From the NCBI RefSeq assembly GCF_051857545.1, contig NZ_JBPZHB010000003.1:662523-726522 (forward strand): 64,000 nucleotides of DNA. Reading direction: 5' to 3'. The notes below the pieces were generated by a model. The model saw only the letters and a list, made by a program, of their open reading frames with translations. It did no database searches and was not told the DNA's origin. Position numbers and translations under genes: made by a program. This document shows, one piece after another, positions 7,293-15,893 of this stretch; positions within the stretch are counted from its first letter, which is position 1; every line of letters begins with the position of its first letter. This DNA comes from Larkinella sp051857545. GTDB lineage: Bacteria > Bacteroidota > Bacteroidia > Cytophagales > Spirosomataceae.

Positions 7293-9374
7293 ATGAGAAA
7301 GTATCTCATTACGTTAGTACCGGTGCTGATGCTGAGCCTTCAGCCGGGTCCACAAGCAGGGATGTCAGCCGTACCGCTGCCCCCCCCAAGCGCTGATGAT
7401 TTAAAACCGTCGGTATCGCAGGAACATGTTGAACAACTGGTCGCGCGTTTGCTGACGACCCACCACTACCGCAAAGTGCGGCTGAACGACTCCCTGTCGT
7501 CGGTCGTTTTTGACAATTATCTCAAGGAACTGGACGGAAACAAAGCCTACTTTCTGGCTTCCGACGTCAATTCGTTCGAGAAATACCGCAACAACATTGA
7601 TGATCAGTTGATCAACGGCGAACTAACGGCCGCTTACGACATCTACAATGTGTTCCGGAAACGTTATCAGGAGCGTAATAAATTTGTTCAGGAGAACTTC
7701 GTAAAACCGTTCGATTTTACGGTAGACGAAACCTTCAATACCGACCGCGAAAAAGCCAACTGGCCCAAAAGCATCGAAGAGCAAAACGACTTGTGGCGCA
7801 AACTGCTGAAAAACCAGTCGCTGGAACTGAAGCTGACCGGAAAAGCCGATACGTCGGTGGTCAACAGCATGAAGTCGCGGTATAAAAACCTCGATCGTTA
7901 CATGAGCCGGATCAAAGCCGAAGACGTGTTTCAGATTTATATGAACTCGTTTGCCGAATCGCTCGATCCGCACACCAACTACATGTCACCCCGCTCAGCC
8001 GACCGTTTCAATCAGGAAATGAGCGCATCGCTGGAAGGCATTGGTGCCCTGTTGCAGGAAGATGGCGACTACATCAAGATCTCGGACATTGTTCCCGGCG
8101 GCCCGGCTTTCAAAAGCAAACTGCTGACGAAAGGCGATAAGATCGTGGGCGTGGCCCAGGGTGAAGGTGGTCAGATTGTCAACATTGTTGGCTACCAGGT
8201 CGATGACGCCGTTAAACTGATCAAAGGCCCCAAAGGCACGACGGTTCGTCTGCAAATTCAGTCGAATGATGCCATCGCCGGTGCTCCCCCGAAAGAGATT
8301 CGGCTGGTGCGTGAAAAAATCAAACTGGAAGAGCAACGGGCGAAGAAGGAAGTGATCGAAGTCACGCAGAACCAGAAGAAATACAAACTGGGTGTTATCA
8401 CGATCCCGGTTTTCTACCGCGATTTTGAAGGGGCCCGCAAACGCGAAGAAGGCTTTGCCAGCACAACCGGCGATGTTCAGAAGTTTTTGAACGAGCTGAA
8501 AGCTGAAAAAGTAGACGGCGTTGTGGTGGATTTGCGCGACAACGGCGGAGGATCGCTGACCGAAGCCATTACCTTAACTGGTTTGTTCATCTCACGCGGA
8601 CCGGTGGTGCAGGTGAAAGAAGCGCAGGGCGACATTGAAGTACAAACCGATCCTGATCCGTCGATCATCTACGATGGTCCATTGGCGGTGATGGTAAACC
8701 GCTTCAGCGCGTCGGCTTCGGAAATTTTTGCGGCTGCCATTCAGGATTACAAACGCGGGCTGATCGTTGGAAGCCAGACCTACGGGAAAGGCACCGTTCA
8801 GACGATGGTGGATCTGAACACCTGGTTGAAAGAATCGGAGAAAGTGGGACAGGTCAAAATGACCATTGCCAAGTTCTACCGCATCAACGGCAGCAGCACC
8901 CAGCACAAAGGTGTGACTCCGGACATTGAATTGCCATCGGCTTTCAGCGCGGAAGAATATGGCGAAAGCTCACAACCCAGCGCGTTGCCCTGGGATCAGA
9001 TTGCCTCAGCCCGGTTTGACGTGACCCGTAGCCTGGACGACAAAATCATCGCCAAGATCCGCGAACGCTACGAACAGCGTTTGAAGTCGGATACGGACAT
9101 GAAACAGTTGATAGCTGATTTTGCCGAACTGAAACGCGCCAAAGAGAAAACCGTCGTATCTCTCCAGGAGTCGAAACGCAAGAAGGAACGCGACGACGCG
9201 GAAAAACGCCGGAAGTCGATCAGTGCTTCGGCAGGCGAACCGGTGGCAACCAACGACTCGACCACACCGGCCAAAGACCCGAAAGATGCCAAGGCACCAA
9301 AGAAGGATTTGTACCTGGACGAGTGTGGCAAGTTACTGGCCGACTATATTGCCTTCACGAAGAATCCGCAGTAA
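7293..9374 (+). CDS. C-terminal processing (tail-specific) peptidase, S41 family, Prc-like
   Basis: 693 residues with an N-terminal signal, an alpha-helical N-terminal domain, a PDZ domain (about 235-320), an S41 serine protease core and a long Lys-rich C-terminal domain (DUF3340-like), the Prc/Tsp layout. The catalytic dyad is visible: Ser474 in NRFSASASEIF and Lys499 in TYGKGTVQT, 25 residues apart as in Prc. It degrades or trims periplasmic proteins recognised at their C-termini. The start at 7293 gives a clear signal peptide. It follows the FKBP chaperone, a plausible envelope quality-control pairing, and ends at a strong terminator. Confidence 0.95.
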   Translation: MRKYLITLVPVLMLSLQPGPQAGMSAVPLPPPSADDLKPSVSQEHVEQLVARLLTTHHYRKVRLNDSLSSVVFDNYLKELDGNKAYFLASDVNSFEKYRNNIDDQLINGELTAAYDIYNVFRKRYQERNKFVQENFVKPFDFTVDETFNTDREKANWPKSIEEQNDLWRKLLKNQSLELKLTGKADTSVVNSMKSRYKNLDRYMSRIKAEDVFQIYMNSFAESLDPHTNYMSPRSADRFNQEMSASLEGIGALLQEDGDYIKISDIVPGGPAFKSKLLTKGDKIVGVAQGEGGQIVNIVGYQVDDAVKLIKGPKGTTVRLQIQSNDAIAGAPPKEIRLVREKIKLEEQRAKKEVIEVTQNQKKYKLGVITIPVFYRDFEGARKREEGFASTTGDVQKFLNELKAEKVDGVVVDLRDNGGGSLTEAITLTGLFISRGPVVQVKEAQGDIEVQTDPDPSIIYDGPLAVMVNRFSASASEIFAAAIQDYKRGLIVGSQTYGKGTVQTMVDLNTWLKESEKVGQVKMTIAKFYRINGSSTQHKGVTPDIELPSAFSAEEYGESSQPSALPWDQIASARFDVTRSLDDKIIAKIRERYEQRLKSDTDMKQLIADFAELKRAKEKTVVSLQESKRKKERDDAEKRRKSISASAGEPVATNDSTTPAKDPKDAKAPKKDLYLDECGKLLADYIAFTKNPQ

Positions 9375-9394
9375 GGGTATCTTCTGATTCCAGT

Positions 9395-9429
9395 AAAAAA
9401 CCGCATGGATCAACGCCATGCGGTTTTTT
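9395..9429 (+). terminator. Terminator of the processing protease
   Basis: 14-nt arms (aaaaaaccgcatgg at 9395-9408 and its complement at 9416-9429) end in a run of seven T. Confidence 0.85.
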
Positions 9430-9460
9430 TGATGCCGAAAGATGGCAGACCAGTTGCTAT

Positions 9461-9502
9461 AAAAGCCGACAGCCCCGGATTGCTCCGGGGCCGTCGGCTT
9501 TT
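9461..9502. terminator. Second, bidirectional terminator
   Basis: A G+C-rich stem: aaaagccgac (9461-9470) plus gccccgg (9472-9478) pair with ccggggc (9485-9491) plus gtcggctttt (9493-9502). It separates the plus-strand protease from the minus-strand gene ending at 9525. Confidence 0.85.
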
Positions 9503-9524
9503 TTGGTAGAGGACAGGTAGTGCG

Positions 9525-9872
9525 TTAGATCAGGCGAATGCGAACCTTGGCCAGGTATTCCTGATTTTCGTTCGAATTTGGCTCGGTTAAAAATACTTTT
9601 TTGCCCATGAGTTGCTTAATCAGCGTGGCATTCAGGCTTTTGTTGTCACCGCTGGAGATCCGCAAATCGGCCAGCCGTTGTTCGCCATCAACCCGGAACT
9701 TGATGACGACGAAATCTTCGTTATCGAGCTGTTGCAAGATTTCCGGATACAAAACATAGGAGGCAATCTGTTGTTCCAATGTTTGTTTGAGCGTAATTTT
9801 TTTCTGACCCGAAGCCCGTAAAGTGATTGCCAGGGCGAGGCAGAGTGTACTGATTATCAAGACCGTTTTCAT
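9525..9872 (-). CDS. Small exported protein with TonB C-terminal-like fold
   Basis: 115 residues with a signal peptide (MKTVLIISTLCLALAITLRA). The remainder resembles a TonB C-terminal domain in its spacing: a YP motif (YVLYPEILQQL), then VVIKFRVDGEQRLADLRISS. There is no N-terminal membrane anchor with a Pro-rich spacer, so it is not a classical energy transducer. Stand-alone TonB_C proteins are common in Bacteroidota, and their roles are mostly unknown. It is transcribed alone, toward the double terminator. Confidence 0.6.
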   Translation of the reverse strand: MKTVLIISTLCLALAITLRASGQKKITLKQTLEQQIASYVLYPEILQQLDNEDFVVIKFRVDGEQRLADLRISSGDNKSLNATLIKQLMGKKVFLTEPNSNENQEYLAKVRIRLI

Positions 9873-10179
9873 TAGTTTGTTGCGACTAGAATTGTATCAA
9901 TGGTGTGGATATGTCAGATTCGACTTTACAAAGGTAGGGCGACCGGGGTAGCTCTTTTAGCGCACAACTACGCAATTTGAAAATTGCGTAGTTTCCACAT
10001 CCACTCCGCCGGAATTGCGTAGTTACCCTTTCATCATACATTGTATACTATTTGATCGATCAATGCGGAAGAAAAGTAGATGTTTTGGGTATTTAGTTTG
10101 ATATTCTTTGGTGTAAATACGGAAATGGCAATTTTATTTATACCTTGTGGTCTGAACACCATATTCCCTCCTGAACAGA
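9873..10179. promoter_or_regulatory. Divergent promoter region with triplicated TACGCAATT motif
   Basis: This 307-bp gap between divergent genes holds no ORF with coding character. It contains an inverted repeat, aactacgcaattt (9966-9978) and aaattgcgtagtt (9981-9993), and a further half-site aattgcgtagtta (10013-10025). The arrangement suggests an operator for the minus-strand gene at 9525, the plus-strand gene at 10180, or both. The regulator is unknown. Confidence 0.4.
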
Positions 10180-11493
10180 ATGTCTACCCGCCGTACTTTC
10201 TTCCGCCAACTGGGTGCAGCAGCCGCTACGCCCCTCGTTTTACCTGATTTTCTGACTGAATCGACCCGCACGGCTTTTCAGCGACTTCAAAAACCGGGAA
10301 GCCCGCAGCAGATTGCGCAGGACGAAGACTACTGGTCGTGGATCAAAGCCGAGTATACGGTTTCGCCCAACATTCTGAACCTGAACAATGGCGGGGTCAG
10401 TCCGCAGCCGAAAACGGTTCAGGATGCCCACATCCGGTTTTATCAGTATTGCAACGAAGCCCCCAGCTATTACATGTGGCGGATTCTGGATCAGGGCCGG
10501 GAGTCGCTGCGGGCCAAACTGGCCGATCTGGCGGGTTGCTCACCGGACGAACTGGCCATCAACCGCAATGCGACGGAAGGCCTGAACACGATCATTTTCG
10601 GCCTGACGCTGAAACCGGGTGATGAGGTCGTGCTGGCAAAGCAGGATTATCCGAATATGATGAATGCCTGGAAACAGCGGGAAAAACGCGATGGGATCAA
10701 ACTCGTCTGGCTCGACCTGAAACTGCCTTCCGAAAACGACGATGAACTGGTACGGCAATACGCCGGTGCCATTACCAGCAAAACCAAAGTGGTTCATGTC
10801 ACCCACGTCGTCAACTGGACCGGGCAGATCATGCCGGTTCGGAAAATTGCCGATCTGGCGCACAAGCAGGGCATTGAAGTCATTTGCGACGGCGCCCACA
10901 GCTTTGCCCACCTCGACTACAAAATCCCGGAACTCGGTTGCGATTATTACGCGACCAGCCTGCACAAGTGGCTCTCTGCGCCCTTCGGCAGCGGCATGAT
11001 GTATATTCAAAAGGAGAAAATCAAAAACGTCTGGGCGTTGCTGTCCAGCCCTGAGCCCGATGGGCCGGATATCCGGAAATTCGAGTCTCTCGGAACGCGT
11101 TCGTTTGCCGCCGAAATGGCCATTGGTACGGCAGTCGATTTTCAACTGGGAATCGGAGCCGCCCGGAAATTTGCGCGTCTGCATTACCTGAAAAACTACT
11201 GGGCCGAAAAAGTGAAGGATATTTCCGGCGTCAAACTATTCACCTCGCTCAAACCGGAATTTGCCGGTGCGCTGGCCGTTGTCGGCATCAGCGGAATGGC
11301 TGGTCCCGAACTGGAGAAACAGCTTCTGGAAACGTACAAAATCCATACGGTACCCATTATCCTCGGACCCGTCGACGGAGTTCGCGTGACACCCCACGTC
11401 TACACGACGCCCAAAGACCTCGATCGGCTGGTGGTGGCTATTACCGAACTGGCGGGAAAACAAAATCTGGCAACGAAACAAAAGAAGAGTTGA
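10180..11493 (+). CDS. Exported class V aminotransferase (isopenicillin N epimerase-like)
   Basis: 437 residues. The N-terminus STRRTFFRQLGAAAATPLVL is a twin-arginine (Tat) signal, implying export after folding with bound PLP. The body is a fold-type I PLP enzyme of aminotransferase class V. Asp in CDGAHSFAHLD contacts the pyridine nitrogen, and Lys263 in TSLHKWLSAPFGSG should form the Schiff base. Relatives are annotated as isopenicillin N epimerase or cysteine desulfurase-like, but no sulfur-acceptor cysteine loop is evident. The substrate cannot be assigned. It has its own promoter region with an inverted repeat; the next gene is a small secreted protein 53 bp downstream. Confidence 0.88.
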   Translation: MSTRRTFFRQLGAAAATPLVLPDFLTESTRTAFQRLQKPGSPQQIAQDEDYWSWIKAEYTVSPNILNLNNGGVSPQPKTVQDAHIRFYQYCNEAPSYYMWRILDQGRESLRAKLADLAGCSPDELAINRNATEGLNTIIFGLTLKPGDEVVLAKQDYPNMMNAWKQREKRDGIKLVWLDLKLPSENDDELVRQYAGAITSKTKVVHVTHVVNWTGQIMPVRKIADLAHKQGIEVICDGAHSFAHLDYKIPELGCDYYATSLHKWLSAPFGSGMMYIQKEKIKNVWALLSSPEPDGPDIRKFESLGTRSFAAEMAIGTAVDFQLGIGAARKFARLHYLKNYWAEKVKDISGVKLFTSLKPEFAGALAVVGISGMAGPELEKQLLETYKIHTVPIILGPVDGVRVTPHVYTTPKDLDRLVVAITELAGKQNLATKQKKS

Positions 11494-11498
11494 TCCTT

Positions 11499-11506
11499 TA
11501 TCTTTG
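11499..11506 (+). promoter_or_regulatory. Candidate -7 element for the gene at 11547
   Basis: TATCTTTG followed by GC, a textbook Bacteroidota -7 box, lies 40 bases upstream of the ATG and just after the stop of the aminotransferase gene. It suggests the small downstream gene is transcribed separately. Confidence 0.5.
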
Positions 11507-11546
11507 CGGGCGGTATTGCTTTGGTGTAACAAGTAACTAAACCGCC

Positions 11547-11924
11547 ATGATGAGGATTTTAAGCACAGTGCTTTTTTTGTTTGTACTCACGACAAAGACA
11601 GCGGCACAACTGATGGTCAACCGGGTCGATGTCAATAGCCTGGATGTTCAATATTGCCAGTTGGTGGGTGAATACCCTACCTGGGGGACCAAAGCCAAAG
11701 TCTATATTGATTACGGACAGGCTAGTTTCCAGCGGGTTGCCTATTGGGAATTACGCCGGATTGATTCATTGGGAAAATACACTGAGCGTTTCGATACGGT
11801 TATGCAGGCCATCAACTACGTCGAAAAAAACGGATGGGAAGTGGTTTCATTCCAGGTAACGCACGCTGCGAGCGGTTCATATGACCAGTTCATTTATTTG
11901 ATGCGGAAAAAACAGCGGCCGTAA
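11547..11924 (+). CDS. Small secreted protein, unknown function
   Basis: 125 residues with a clear signal peptide (MMRILSTVLFLFVLTTKTAAQ) followed by a compact soluble domain of about 100 residues. The C-terminal half contains AINYVEKNGWEVVSFQVT, a pattern seen in small bacterial proteins of DUF4177-like type, but I cannot assign a family with confidence. The start is ATG 11547 or the adjacent ATG 11550. It is preceded by its own -7 element and lies upstream of the histidine kinase gene, which also has a promoter, so it is probably monocistronic. Confidence 0.7.
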   Translation: MMRILSTVLFLFVLTTKTAAQLMVNRVDVNSLDVQYCQLVGEYPTWGTKAKVYIDYGQASFQRVAYWELRRIDSLGKYTERFDTVMQAINYVEKNGWEVVSFQVTHAASGSYDQFIYLMRKKQRP

Positions 11925-12008
11925 ACACGTATCTTCCTGACTTTTCCCTCTTCGGCCCATTTTTGTGTCAGTTCACCCCAATTCTCCCACGTATTGCCAT
12001 TCCCGGCC

Positions 12009-12016
12009 TAGTTTTG
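12009..12016 (+). promoter_or_regulatory. Candidate -7 element of the LytS/LytTR operon
   Basis: TAGTTTTG matches TAnnTTTG, 20 bases before the kinase ATG. A convincing -33 box is not visible. Confidence 0.4.
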
Positions 12017-12035
12017 TTGAAAAAACAGATCAGTT

Positions 12036-13571
12036 ATGCGGGAATTAGCGGGTATCCGACGCTTTGAATTGTGGTTCGCCGGGGGAGCGACCTTAATTTA
12101 CGTTGTCCGAAGGCTTTTGGAAGAAGCGAACCGGATTGACGGAATGATTGAGGTAGTCGAACAAAACCGGGTTTCTTCGGCTATCATCTGGCGGGATCTG
12201 GCGGGTTATAACCACATCATCAACAACAATTTTCCGCTGATTGTCGGTGCGGTGCATTTTCTGGCCGCCTGGTACGTTTTTCATTACCTCACCCTCCCGA
12301 ACTGGAACAGCAAAGAAAATGATGAGAAAATCCGGTTGTATGCCGGTCTGAGTATTTTACTGGTCGTGAGTAGTGTGGCCTTTTATTATTTTGCCAAACT
12401 TCATGTGCATTTCCGGCAGAATGAAGTGGGGACCACGATCGGCCTGAAAGTGTATTCCTTATACCGGAAACGGAATGTGCTGGCCGATGCCATCGGAATG
12501 GGAATTTTCATCGTTGGGTATGAATTGCTCTGCCAGTTGGGATACTACCTGAATCGAAAGGCCCGCCAGGATTTCCGGTTCATCAGTTATCTGATCTGGG
12601 TGCCTTTATACACCTTCCTGACAATTTTTGTTCTGGGGGGAAATCTTCCCGAAAAACTCTGGCAAAGTCCGGTTTTCGAAATATTGCTTACGCTGGCCAT
12701 TCCCATTCAGGTGTATATTCTACAGGCGTATATCTATACGTCACTGCTGCCCTATATCCGAAGCTTTCGCACGACCGAGTTTCTGGGCCGTTTGCTGGCC
12801 GGTTTGCTGATCTGGTTTCTGCTCAGTGCGATGCTCTGGGGCGCCCGCACCTATTTCAGGTTTCCCAATTCAGGGCTGAACAATACGTTGTCGATACTGA
12901 CGCTTTTTTGCGCGGTTATCATTGCCCTGCTGCGCCGGACTTCGGTTAAAGAAAAGGTCGCGTTGCAAACCCAGGTTTCCCACACCTCCGCCGAACTGGC
13001 GGGCCTGCAATCCCAGATTAATCCGCATTTTTTGTTCAACGCTCTCAATAGTCTTTATGCCACGGCTTTGAAAGAAAACAGCGAAAAAACCGCCGACGGG
13101 ATTCAGAAACTGGGCGATATGATGCGGTTCATGTTGCAGGAAAATAACCGGGATCGGATTCCGCTGGAAAAAGAGGTGGAATATTTGCGTAATTACATCG
13201 AGCTCCAGCGGATGCGGCTGGACGAATCGCACGGAATCGAAATCCGGGTGACGATTCAGGAACCGGACCGGGACATATCCATTGCGCCGATGATGCTGAT
13301 TCCGTTCGTTGAAAATGCCTTCAAACACGGGATTAGTCTGCGTAAACCGTCCTGGATTTTTGTTACCTTGACCCTCGATCACACAACGATTTACTTTAAA
13401 GTTCACAATTCGCGCCATCCGGGACTGGTCAATGACCCGGAAAGAGAGCATACCGGCATTGGCCTGGAAAACGTCAGCAAACGGCTGGAGTTGATTTATC
13501 CCGGACGGCATACGCTGGCGATTCAGGCGTCGGAACAGGATTATTTTGTCGCTTTAACGATTCGCTATTGA
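12036..13571 (+). CDS. LytS-type sensor histidine kinase with multi-span membrane domain
   Basis: 511 residues. The first 300 residues contain seven or eight hydrophobic spans (for example FPLIVGAVHFLAAWYVFHYL and FEILLTLAIPIQVYIL). They are followed by a His_kinase domain of the LytS/YehU class: SQINPHFLFNALNSL with His331 as the predicted phosphorylation site, then the ATP-binding part with PFVENAFKHG and GIGLENVSKRL. It abuts the LytTR regulator gene with no gap, so the pair forms one two-component operon. The signal is unknown: no ligand-binding domain other than the membrane region is present. Confidence 0.93.
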   Translation: MRELAGIRRFELWFAGGATLIYVVRRLLEEANRIDGMIEVVEQNRVSSAIIWRDLAGYNHIINNNFPLIVGAVHFLAAWYVFHYLTLPNWNSKENDEKIRLYAGLSILLVVSSVAFYYFAKLHVHFRQNEVGTTIGLKVYSLYRKRNVLADAIGMGIFIVGYELLCQLGYYLNRKARQDFRFISYLIWVPLYTFLTIFVLGGNLPEKLWQSPVFEILLTLAIPIQVYILQAYIYTSLLPYIRSFRTTEFLGRLLAGLLIWFLLSAMLWGARTYFRFPNSGLNNTLSILTLFCAVIIALLRRTSVKEKVALQTQVSHTSAELAGLQSQINPHFLFNALNSLYATALKENSEKTADGIQKLGDMMRFMLQENNRDRIPLEKEVEYLRNYIELQRMRLDESHGIEIRVTIQEPDRDISIAPMMLIPFVENAFKHGISLRKPSWIFVTLTLDHTTIYFKVHNSRHPGLVNDPEREHTGIGLENVSKRLELIYPGRHTLAIQASEQDYFVALTIRY

Positions 13572-14261
13572 ATGTTAACCGCCATCGCTATCGACGACGA
13601 ACCGCAGGCTTTGGAAGTCGTCCGGCTGCATGCCGCCAAAGTGCCGTTTCTTGATTTAAAAGCGAGTTTTACGGATGCGTTTGAAGCGATTCCGTATCTC
13701 CAAAAAAACAAAATCGACCTGATCTTTTTAGATATCAAAATGCCCGATATTTCGGGGATCGAGTTTGTTCGCTGCCTGCAAACCGTGCCGATGGTGGTTT
13801 TTACCACGGCTTATTCCGACTACGCCGTTCAGGGCTTTGAACTGGATGCCATCGACTATCTGCTGAAACCGTTTCCGTTGGCCCGTTTCCTGAAAGCCTG
13901 CAATAAAGCACTGGATTACAAGAATTTGCGGGATAGTGAGGCCGAAGAATTTATTTTTGTCAAAACCGGCTACGAGGAAGAAAAGATCTGGCTGGATGAT
14001 ATTTTATACCTGGAATCCGACGGAAACTATGTAACGTTCGTCCTGAAAAACCGCAAACTCCTGAGCCGCCAGACCCTGTCGGATATTCCGCGAATTTTGC
14101 CAGAAAGTCAATTTGTCCGCGTACACCGATCCTACAGTATTTCGCTCCGGAAAATCGAGAAAATTGCCCGGAACGAAATCACCATCGCCGGTTTTAAAAT
14201 TCCCGTTGGCGCTTCGTATGAAGATAAACTAGCGGAAATTAAAACCCGGCTTTTGAAATAG
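13572..14261 (+). CDS. LytTR-family response regulator
   Basis: 229 residues. The receiver domain (1-115) has the acidic pair DDE at 8-10, the phospho-acceptor Asp54 in IFLDIKMPD, and the Thr/Lys switch positions (TTAYSDYAVQ, LLKPF). The C-terminal LytTR DNA-binding domain starts at about 127 (FIFVKTGYEEEKIWLDDILY) and includes VRVHRSYSIS. LytTR proteins bind short direct repeats upstream of their targets. The ATG follows the kinase stop codon directly, so it is the cognate partner. Target genes cannot be determined from the sequence. Confidence 0.95.
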   Translation: MLTAIAIDDEPQALEVVRLHAAKVPFLDLKASFTDAFEAIPYLQKNKIDLIFLDIKMPDISGIEFVRCLQTVPMVVFTTAYSDYAVQGFELDAIDYLLKPFPLARFLKACNKALDYKNLRDSEAEEFIFVKTGYEEEKIWLDDILYLESDGNYVTFVLKNRKLLSRQTLSDIPRILPESQFVRVHRSYSISLRKIEKIARNEITIAGFKIPVGASYEDKLAEIKTRLLK

Positions 14262-14295
14262 AATCTGTTTCGAAAGTCGAAGGAATTATAAATAT

Positions 14296-14368
14296 AAAAT
14301 AATGAACGCTAAATGTAAAAGTGTTTGGAACGCGCCAGCCCACTTTTACATTTAGCGTTCATCATTTT
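14296..14368. repeat. Long A+T-rich foldback element (aatgtaaaa family), copy 1
   Basis: Arms of 28 nt (14296-14323 and 14341-14368) with a single mismatch enclose a 17-nt loop, in the gap between the convergent response regulator and OsmC genes. The flank at 14363-14383 (ttttacatttatcattct) is also found in the larger foldback at 24452-24545. It may double as a bidirectional terminator. Confidence 0.75.
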
Positions 14369-14403
14369 ACATTTATCATTCTCTTTTAAACACCAACACT
14401 TTT

Positions 14404-14820
14404 TCATTCTTTCCAATCAAACCGGATCACCTGCTCCAGATCCGGGTGCAGGCTGAGGGCAACGGGGCAGGTGTGGGCGGTATGCTCCATTTTGGCCCGA
14501 AACGCTTCCGTATGCGCTTCCGATGGCGGCATCATAATGTCAATTTCAATACGGACAATCCGCCGGGGGGCGTCTTTTGACATCACTTTCGTAATCGACA
14601 ATTCGCCGTTGGTCAGTTCGATGCCTTCGCGCCGGGCCACAATCCCCATCGTGGTGATGATGCAGCTCCCCAGTGAGGTTGCTGTCAGGTCGGTCGGTGA
14701 AAAAGCTTCGCCTTTGCCGGTATTGTCGGTGGGGGCGTCGGTCAGAATTCGGGTGCCAGATTGGAGGTGAACCGCTTCCGTCCGCAAGTCTCCTAAGTAG
14801 GTTGTTTGTACCGTGGGCAT
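14404..14820 (-). CDS. OsmC family protein
   Basis: 138 residues using the ATG at 14820 (an upstream in-frame ATG at 14853 adds 11 untypical residues). It is a complete OsmC/Ohr-fold domain with the two conserved redox cysteines, Cys53 in LGSCIITTMG and Cys118 in HTCPVALSL. The catalytic Arg is near the N-terminus in the expected region. The family detoxifies organic hydroperoxides; this variant is closer to the general OsmC branch than to Ohr. It is a single gene, with a long foldback downstream. Confidence 0.9.
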   Translation of the reverse strand: MPTVQTTYLGDLRTEAVHLQSGTRILTDAPTDNTGKGEAFSPTDLTATSLGSCIITTMGIVARREGIELTNGELSITKVMSKDAPRRIVRIEIDIMMPPSEAHTEAFRAKMEHTAHTCPVALSLHPDLEQVIRFDWKE

Positions 14821-15021
14821 AAGACCAAAAACTAAAATCCTGTTTGTGTACAACTATTAATTGAAAAATATAAATTGCTTCACGCAACCATCCAATGACT
14901 CAGACCGTTACTCAATAGAACGAGGGAGTTACAAGAGACGCGTTGGTTGATGCCGACGATAATTTCGTAGTGTCAAAGTAAACTGTTATTTTTATCCTTA
15001 CAAAAGTTTTCCATTACGACC

Positions 15022-15765
15022 GTGTCACGAGTTTTACCGATAGTGTCCATCCTGGGCCTGCTACTAAGCGTTTGCCATGTGCAGGCTCAAACTGCCGATA
15101 CCGACGAAGATAAGTATACGACTGTTACCACCTATGGTGTAACGACCAATACGAACTCCGGTATTTTAGGCGGTTTTGTTTTCCGGCATTCCAAAGCGTT
15201 GCCTACTCTGTTTCAGGGAAAGCGGCAGTTTCGGTATATGGCCCTTGAAATTGTCAATGTGAAGCACCCAAAAGAGGTGCAGTCACAGACGCCCTATTCG
15301 GGAGCGCGGTATGTATATAACAAGCAAAATTATCTTTTCGTCGTTCGGCCGCAGTATGGTCGCGAAATATCGCTCTTTACCCGGACTGCCGATGAAGGCA
15401 TTGCGATCAACGGTATTATTGCCGTTGGGCCGTCCATTGGCATCATCAAGCCCTATTACGTACAGTATACGACCCGTCCGGGACAGGTCGATACCCGTCC
15501 GTTCGACCCCAGTTTGCAACCCGAGCTGATTGTGGGTGCCGGGAGCTTCTTTCAGGGTTTTGACAAGTCCAAATTAACGCTGGGTGTGAATTTCAAAGCC
15601 GCCGTTGCTTTTGAACTGAGTGCGTTTCGGAACAACATGACTGGACTGGAAATCGGTTTTTTGGCCGAAGCGTACCCCAAAGAAGTGGTGATTATGAATG
15701 CTACCAACAACCGCAGTGTGTATACTTCCGGTTTCGTAACGCTGTTTTTTGGTAACAAACGATAA
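15022..15765 (+). CDS. Exported protein, probable outer-membrane beta-barrel, unknown function
   Basis: 247 residues starting at GTG 15022, chosen because it gives an immediate signal peptide (SRVLPIVSILGLLLSVCHVQA). The mature part alternates amphipathic beta-strands with turns, ends in VTLFFGNKR close to an aromatic C-terminus, and contains repeated barrel-like segments such as FKAAVAFELSAFRNNMTGLE. It resembles conserved uncharacterised proteins often found beside lipA in Cytophagales; the association is from memory. It is followed by a G+C-rich hairpin and lipA. Confidence 0.65.
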   Translation: MSRVLPIVSILGLLLSVCHVQAQTADTDEDKYTTVTTYGVTTNTNSGILGGFVFRHSKALPTLFQGKRQFRYMALEIVNVKHPKEVQSQTPYSGARYVYNKQNYLFVVRPQYGREISLFTRTADEGIAINGIIAVGPSIGIIKPYYVQYTTRPGQVDTRPFDPSLQPELIVGAGSFFQGFDKSKLTLGVNFKAAVAFELSAFRNNMTGLEIGFLAEAYPKEVVIMNATNNRSVYTSGFVTLFFGNKR

Positions 15766-15767
15766 AT

Positions 15768-15834
15768 TGCCCCCAACCCCTAAAGGGGAGCAAAAGTTCG
15801 TTATTTTAAAGCCCCCTTTAGGGGGTTGGGGGCA
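15768..15834. repeat. G+C-rich foldback with cccccaacccc arms
   Basis: The left arm (15768-15788) pairs with the right arm (15811-15834) except for one extra base. The centre contains taaagggg/ccccttta. It follows the stop of the preceding gene by three bases and lies upstream of lipA. Similar ccctttagggg-type hairpins are frequent between Bacteroidota genes, and another relative occurs at 34691-34735. Confidence 0.6.
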
Positions 15835-15893
15835 GTTGCCCGAACTTTACTGCCCGAAAATTCCTTGTGTAAAAAACAGGATTGAGGTTTGCC

